From NCBI GenBank assembly GCA_902825775.1, contig CADECF010000004.1, positions 254,830 through 318,829 on the forward strand: a stretch of 64,000 nucleotides of DNA, given 5' to 3'. This document shows positions 59,818 to 64,000 of the stretch, in pieces. Positions within the stretch are counted from its first letter, which is position 1; each line of letters opens with the position of its first letter. Made by a program: the position numbers and the translations under genes. Source of the stretch: an uncultured Lysobacteraceae bacterium. Its GTDB lineage: Bacteria > Pseudomonadota > Gammaproteobacteria > Xanthomonadales > Xanthomonadaceae. The notes beneath the pieces were generated by a model that was given only the letters and a program-made list of their open reading frames with translations, was not told the origin of the DNA and did not search any database.

Positions 59818-60246
59818 TCACCTGGAAGCGGGTCTTCGCACACCGACCCCATGCCGGTAGACGAGCTTTCCGCCGAGCCAACCGCCGATGCAAAGGATGA
59901 CGAAGCCGCCGGCGCTGAGTCCGGTCCCGAACGCATCGGGCCGGGTCAACGCGACGCCTTCCAGTCGCAGGAACAAGCTCGCCGCGTAGCAGCTCCAGGC
60001 GGCCATCATCAGCAGCATGTGTCGGTTGGCGTCGCGCATCGCCGGACTGCCGTTTTCGATTTTCAATAGTTCGAAAAGTCCTGCCGCCATCGCAGCGACT
60101 GCGGCGGCGACGCCGATCGCCATCGACACGCCCGCGAATCGCCACGCCGGCTCGCCCCAATACAGACTCGCCAGGTCGCCGGCCGTGGCCAGCGACCAGC
60201 ATGCGATCGGAAAATGGACCAGCGCCGGGTGCAGCGGATGGCTCAT
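59818..60246 (-). CDS. DUF2231 membrane protein
   Basis: 142 residues, four membrane helices. The DUF2231 start MSHPLHPALVHFPIACWSLATAGDL is clear (H-P-x-H-P-x-x-V-H-F-P-I). Central ENGSPAMRDANRHMLLMMAAWSCYAASLF and the C-terminal GFVILCIGGWLGGKLVYRHGVG fit the family; the conserved histidines suggest a heme or metal site. ATG overlaps the stop of the upstream gene (ATGA). Last gene of the sigma-factor operon. Confidence 0.9.
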   Translation of the reverse strand: MSHPLHPALVHFPIACWSLATAGDLASLYWGEPAWRFAGVSMAIGVAAAVAAMAAGLFELLKIENGSPAMRDANRHMLLMMAAWSCYAASLFLRLEGVALTRPDAFGTGLSAGGFVILCIGGWLGGKLVYRHGVGVRRPASR

Positions 60247-60587
60247 AACGCCAGCACGGCGCTCAACAGCGTGAGGAAGCCGGTCACCGCAACGCCGGCG
60301 TGCACGAATACGACCGCTTTGGGCGCGACCTGTTTGCGCAGGTGCATCGAGGCGAGATAGAAACCGCCCAACGCCGCCAGCACCAATATGCCCAATGCGG
60401 CGGTGACGCGTCCCGGTGCGGAACCCTGCAGCACGGCCAGGATCAGGACGACCAAACCGGTGGCGCCGAGCGCGGCATGCAGGATCGAGATGGCCCAGGG
60501 CGCGAGCCGCCCTCTGAGCACGCTCGAGGCGAGCACTAGGCCGCCGAGCGCAGCGATGGCGAAGATGATCAGTGCGTAGGTCAGCAT
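60243..60587 (-). CDS. Small four-helix membrane protein
   Basis: 114 residues from ATG 60587 (GGAGGG upstream; a TTG two codons before is less likely). Four hydrophobic helices: YALIIFAIAALGGLVLASSVL, ISILHAALGATGLVVLILAVLQ, ALGILVLAALGGFYLAS, and VVFVHAGVAVTGFLTLLSAVLAL, with a two-fold repeated pattern A-L-G-G-x-x-L-A-S and H-A-x-x-x-x-T-G. The paired histidines may bind heme or quinone. It starts 19 bases after the sigma-factor gene ends and overlaps the DUF2231 gene. Confidence 0.8.
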   Translation of the reverse strand: MLTYALIIFAIAALGGLVLASSVLRGRLAPWAISILHAALGATGLVVLILAVLQGSAPGRVTAALGILVLAALGGFYLASMHLRKQVAPKAVVFVHAGVAVTGFLTLLSAVLAL

Positions 60588-60606
60588 GTGCAATCCCTCC
60601 TCAGGG

Positions 60607-61350
60607 TCACGGATCGACGGATCGATCGGGTCGTTGGCCGGACGGCCACGTTTTTTCTGCGTTTTGCAGCCGCTTCAACACCGCCTCGGAGATGCGTTCG
60701 CAACGCGCGCCGAGGAATGGGAACGCATCGTGCAAAGTGGCCGACAAGCTGTCTTGCAGCGCCGCGCGCAACAGCCGGCGGGCGCGGTGCAGCCTCGTCT
60801 TCACCGTCTCCGGCCGCAATTCGAGGCTCGACGCGGTTTCTTCGACCGTGCACTCTTCGATATCGCGCATTACGAATACGATGCGGAACGGTTCGGGCAG
60901 GCCGTCGATGGCATGCTCGATCAGCGTGCGCACTTGTTGGCGCGCGGCCGCGGCCGCCGGATCTTCGTTACCGAACTTGCCCGGAAAAGCGATCACGTGC
61001 CCGGTCTCCGTTTGCGACGCTTCGATCTGATCGACAGACACGGTCTTATGGCGTTGCCGCAGCCGGCCGTAAGCTTCGTTGAGTACGATGCGCGTCAGCC
61101 AAGTCGTCAATGCGGCCTCGCCGCGGAAGGCCGCCAGCTTCTCGAAGGCGCGCACGTAAGCCTCCTGGACCACGTCTTCGGCCTCCGCGTCGTCGCCGAC
61201 CACCGCACGCGCCGCACGGAACAGGCGCTGGTTGCAGCGCTTCATGATCTCGCGGAACGCGTCCCGGTCGCCGCTTTGCGCCAAGGCAGCCAGGGCCTCG
61301 TCGTGCAGGGCAGCGTAATCGGTTGCCGATGTAAGGCCGGACAGGGACAT
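60607..61350 (-). CDS. ECF-type RNA polymerase sigma factor
   Basis: 247 residues. Region 2: AEAEDVVQEAYVRAFEKLAAFRGEAALTTWLTRIVLNEAYGRLRQRH. Region 4: LPEPFRIVFVMRDIEECTVEETASSLELRPETVKTRLHRARRLLR. It is longer than most ECF factors (about 160-200); ~55 extra C-terminal residues follow region 4, and no anti-sigma gene sits beside it. The two genes downstream encode small membrane proteins that could serve as sensors, or simply as its targets. Confidence 0.93.
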   Translation of the reverse strand: MSLSGLTSATDYAALHDEALAALAQSGDRDAFREIMKRCNQRLFRAARAVVGDDAEAEDVVQEAYVRAFEKLAAFRGEAALTTWLTRIVLNEAYGRLRQRHKTVSVDQIEASQTETGHVIAFPGKFGNEDPAAAAARQQVRTLIEHAIDGLPEPFRIVFVMRDIEECTVEETASSLELRPETVKTRLHRARRLLRAALQDSLSATLHDAFPFLGARCERISEAVLKRLQNAEKTWPSGQRPDRSVDP

Positions 61351-61473
61351 GGTTTTTCCTGATGTCGCCTATCGGATGCGCCAGTGGCCGGGAGGTTCCC
61401 AGCCGGTGGCCCAGCATGTCACGCCCCCTGCGGACGATGCGTCAACGACGCCCGGCGCGGCGTCTGGCGGGGC

Positions 61474-62385
61474 TTAAGCCGCTGCGGGCACGGTTCGTCT
61501 GCGCGAGCGCCAGAAGCCTTCGATGGCGAACACCGCCAACCCGATCCAGATGAACACGAAGCCGATCGCACGATCGCGATTGAAAGCCTCGCCGAATACG
61601 AGCACGCCGATCAAAAGTTGCATGGTCGGCGCGATGTACTGCATGAATCCGATCACCGAATATAGAATGCGCCGCACCGCGAACGCGAAGCCGATCAACG
61701 GCAGCGCCGTCAGCGCGCCGCCGAACACCAGCAGCGCATCCATCGCCAAACCCCAGCCGCCGAAGAAACCGCCCTGCCCGTGCGTCTCGGCCCATAGCAG
61801 CATCGCCACTGCGGGCAGGAACAGGTAGGCGCTTTCGATGCCCAACCCCGGAATCGAATCGACCGCGGCCACCTTGCGGATCAGTCCATACAAGCCGAAC
61901 GAAGCGGCCAGCGCCAATGCGATCCACGGAAAGCTGCCGTAGTTGAACGTGAGCCACAACACGCCGAGGGCTGCGATCGAGACTGCGATCCATTGCGCGG
62001 CGGTCAGGCGTTCGCGCAGCAGCAATACGCCCAGCACCACGTTGAGCAGCGGATTGATGAAATAACCCAGGCTCGTCTCGACCACATGGCCCGCATTCAC
62101 CGCCCAGATGTACAAGCCCCAGTTCGATGCGATCAGCGTGCCGCTGAGCGCCAGCAGCCCAGCCACGCGCGGCTTGGCCACGGCTTGCCGCCACCATTGC
62201 AGGCCCTGTTTCCAGCACAGCCAGCCGATCACCAGCACGGTGCTCCACACGATGCGGTGGAACACGATCTGCATCGACGGCACGGCTTTAAGCAGGTGCC
62301 AGTACAGCGGCATCAGGCCCCAGATCATGAACGAGGCGGCGGCCGCCCACAGGCCGCGGCGGTCGAGGACGGGCATCGGGCTCAT
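61474..62385 (-). CDS. rarD: RarD-type EamA permease
   Basis: 303 residues, ten membrane helices. RarD signature: GLWAAAASFMIWGLMPLYWHLLKAVPSMQIVFHRIVWS, SNWGLYIWAVNAGHVVETSLGYFINPLLNVVLGVLLLRERLTAAQWIAV, QYIAPTMQLLIGVLVFGEAF. Named for chloramphenicol resistance in Pseudomonas; natural substrates unknown, probably metabolite export. Its ATG overlaps the YedA-like gene stop (ATGA). A 123-base gap with nothing evident separates it from the sigma factor. Confidence 0.95.
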   Translation of the reverse strand: MSPMPVLDRRGLWAAAASFMIWGLMPLYWHLLKAVPSMQIVFHRIVWSTVLVIGWLCWKQGLQWWRQAVAKPRVAGLLALSGTLIASNWGLYIWAVNAGHVVETSLGYFINPLLNVVLGVLLLRERLTAAQWIAVSIAALGVLWLTFNYGSFPWIALALAASFGLYGLIRKVAAVDSIPGLGIESAYLFLPAVAMLLWAETHGQGGFFGGWGLAMDALLVFGGALTALPLIGFAFAVRRILYSVIGFMQYIAPTMQLLIGVLVFGEAFNRDRAIGFVFIWIGLAVFAIEGFWRSRRRTVPAAA

Positions 62386-63317
62386 GCGGCTTCATCCACC
62401 GGTTGCGCGACCGGCTTCTTCATGGCGCCGCCTTTGGCTAGCGTGATCGCGACCACGCCGAGCAGGATCACGCCCATCGCACCGATGTCCTGCGCGCCGA
62501 ATTGCTCATTGGCGAGCCAGCTGCCGAGCAGCACCGCGATCAGCGGATTGACGTAGGCGTAGCTGCCGGCCAAGGTCGGGCGCACGTGGTGCAGCAGCCA
62601 GACGTAAGCGCTGAAGGCGACGATCGAACCGAAGCTCAGCAGATAGGCCACCGAGAACGTCGCCTGCAGCGTCGGCCACGACGTCATCCGCTCGCCGATC
62701 GCGAATCCGGCGATCAGCATCATCGCGCCGCCGCACAGCATCTGCGCGGCCGCGGTCATGAACGGCGACGGCAAATCGCGGCCGCGGCTCCACACCGAAC
62801 CGAACGACCAGGCGATCGGCGCGATCAGCAATGCGATCAAGCCCTGCGGCGATGCGGTCAGCGAGCTGCCCGCGTTGAGCCATAGCACGCCGACGAAACC
62901 GATGCCCAGACCGAGCCATTCCATGCGTCCCGGGCGCTGCCCGCGCATCGCCGCGAACAAACCGATCCACAACGGCGCCGACGCCACCGCGACCGCGGCC
63001 AGCCCGGAGGACACCGACTGTTCGGCGATGCAGACCAGGCCGTTGCCGCCGCCCAGCAGCAGCGCGCCCATGAACGCGCTGTTGCGCCATTGCGGACGCG
63101 TGGGCGCGGGCACGCCGCGCATGCGCAATACCGCGTACATCAGCGCGCCGGCGATCACGAAGCGGCCGCCGGCCATCAGCAACGGCGGATAGCCGCCCTC
63201 CAGCGCGAAGCGGATGGCGAGATAGGTCGAGCCCCAGATCACATAGACGGCCGCCAGCGCCAAAGCGATGGACAGGCCGCGGGACATGCCTGGAGCGGAA
63301 GCGGGAGCGTTTGTCAT
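62382..63317 (-). CDS. YedA-type EamA drug/metabolite exporter
   Basis: 311 residues, ten helices in two homologous EamA halves. First half: AAVYVIWGSTYLAIRFALEGGYPPLLMAGGRFVIAGALM; second half: PIAWSFGSVWSRGRDLPSPFMTAAAQMLCGGAMML and AYVWLLHHVRPTLAGSYAYVNPLIAVLLGSWLANE. This is the YedA branch, often called drug/metabolite exporter. Divergently transcribed from the Lrp regulator 115 bases away and overlapping rarD downstream. Confidence 0.93.
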   Translation of the reverse strand: MTNAPASAPGMSRGLSIALALAAVYVIWGSTYLAIRFALEGGYPPLLMAGGRFVIAGALMYAVLRMRGVPAPTRPQWRNSAFMGALLLGGGNGLVCIAEQSVSSGLAAVAVASAPLWIGLFAAMRGQRPGRMEWLGLGIGFVGVLWLNAGSSLTASPQGLIALLIAPIAWSFGSVWSRGRDLPSPFMTAAAQMLCGGAMMLIAGFAIGERMTSWPTLQATFSVAYLLSFGSIVAFSAYVWLLHHVRPTLAGSYAYVNPLIAVLLGSWLANEQFGAQDIGAMGVILLGVVAITLAKGGAMKKPVAQPVDEAA

Positions 63318-63407
63318 GGTCTTTTTCCGAGAGGGATCTTCGCGTGTACCCAGCGGCGATCCAGGTACAGCCTAGCGTCAGCGCCCTGCGCGTGGGTTGA
63401 ATATTTC

Positions 63408-63421
63408 TGCGTCCAGACGCA
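63408..63421. promoter_or_regulatory. Palindromic site between yedA-like and lrp-like genes
   Basis: TGCGTC-CA-GACGCA, a perfect 6+6 palindrome with AT-rich flanks (ATATTTC before, AAATTTTTG after) ending ten bases before the Lrp-like ATG. Lrp-family regulators usually bind such short dyads in their own divergent promoter, so this is a candidate site for control of both directions. Confidence 0.5.
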
Positions 63422-63431
63422 AAATTTTTGC

Positions 63432-63926
63432 ATGGCTGCCACGCCCCTCCAACTCGACGATTTCGACCACCGGCTGCTCGAGCTGCTGCAACGCGACGCG
63501 GACACGACGCTGACCGCGCTCGGCGATGCCGTGGGGCTGTCGGCCAGCGCCGTGCAGCGGCGGATCCAGCGCTACCGCAAGCAGAGCCTGCTGCGCCAGG
63601 TGGCAGTGCTGGACCCCGCACTGCTCGGCAACGTCACCCTGGTCGCGGCGCTGGTGACCATGGAGCGCGAAACCGCGAAACAGCACGCTGCGTTCTATGC
63701 GCGGATGCGTTCCGCGCCGGAGGTGCAGCAGTGCTATGCGCTGGCCGGCGACTGGGACTATCTGGTGATCCTGGCGACCACCAGCGTGGCGCACTACCGC
63801 GAGGTCGCCGAGCGCCTGTTCCTGGACGAAGGCTACGTGCGGCGCTACGACACGCGGCTGATTTTCGAAACGGTGAAGTTGGGGATGCAGGTGCCGACAC
63901 GGGCGGGGTCGCGGCGGCGCAAATGA
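63432..63926 (+). CDS. Lrp/AsnC family transcriptional regulator
   Basis: 164 residues from ATG 63432. N-terminal HTH: LDDFDHRLLELLQRDADTTLTALGDAVGLSASAVQRRIQRYRKQSLL; C-terminal RAM domain: VTLVAALVTMERETAKQHAAFYARMRSAPEVQQCYALAGDWDYLVILATTSVAHYREVAERLFLDEGYVRRYDTRLIFETVK. The RAM domain binds small effectors such as amino acids. Divergent from the exporters, an arrangement typical of Lrp regulators controlling amino-acid exporters; that link is inference. Confidence 0.94.
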   Translation: MAATPLQLDDFDHRLLELLQRDADTTLTALGDAVGLSASAVQRRIQRYRKQSLLRQVAVLDPALLGNVTLVAALVTMERETAKQHAAFYARMRSAPEVQQCYALAGDWDYLVILATTSVAHYREVAERLFLDEGYVRRYDTRLIFETVKLGMQVPTRAGSRRRK

Positions 63927-63928
63927 GC

Positions 63929-64000
<72 letters not shown>

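Overview
The window is a compact, G+C-rich bacterial chromosome segment, most likely from the Lysobacteraceae/Xanthomonadaceae (a Lysobacter-like gammaproteobacterium). Pointers are gene content (split class II ribonucleotide reductase, a lysine/alanine-rich histone-like protein, RarD/YedA-type exporters, an XdhC/MocA pair) and very many GTAG-headed palindromic repeats of the kind described in Stenotrophomonas. I see no tRNA, rRNA, CRISPR array or prophage. The assignment is inference; no 16S or other marker lies in the window.

Layout. 1-9.7 kb: the end of an outer-membrane barrel gene, small membrane proteins, a TRIC-type channel, a Tat-exported dienelactone-hydrolase-like protein, a serine beta-lactamase-like hydrolase with a lipoprotein, GNAT, proline iminopeptidase and a zinc alcohol dehydrogenase. 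9.9-26 kb: mostly single-gene units (VOC proteins, small LuxR and XRE regulators, FAS1 protein, MFS transporter, SRPBCC protein, secreted proteins of unknown function, hydrolases, methyltransferase, GST). 26-32 kb: 3-methyladenine DNA glycosylase, UbiE-like methyltransferase, a frameshifted Tat hydrolase, trans-aconitate methyltransferase and an orphan GAF-GAF histidine kinase. 32.4-34.3 kb: a REP-associated transposase (RAYT) surrounded by its likely REP sequences. 34.35-35.36 kb: an AT-richer two-gene island, a RelA/SpoT synthetase-domain protein overlapping a small partner, attached to the 3' end of nrdJb. 35.4-39.2 kb: nrdJa and nrdJb separated by a histone-like gene.

39.9-48.7 kb: DegP/Q protease, a DUF883 membrane trio, AI-2E-family permease, HAD hydrolase overlapping an M17 aminopeptidase, and a CHASE3-GAF-GGDEF diguanylate cyclase. 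48.8-52.4 kb: a tightly overlapping ABC transporter plus two-component system. 52.6-57.7 kb: a MacAB-like tripartite efflux operon with repeats in its gaps. 58-60 kb: mocA-xdhC next to a 14-codon stub that looks like the start of their lost molybdoenzyme gene. 59.8-61.35 kb: an ECF sigma factor with two small membrane proteins. 61.5-63.9 kb: two EamA exporters divergent from an Lrp regulator, then a GCTGTT hexanucleotide array running off the window end.

The best candidates for something undescribed are the synthetase/partner pair at 34350-35359 (possible toxSAS-type toxin-antitoxin), the modular REP-bounded repeats at 3472-4079, 10350-10990, 44205-44740 and 57725-57953, and the molybdoenzyme stub at 59657-59698.
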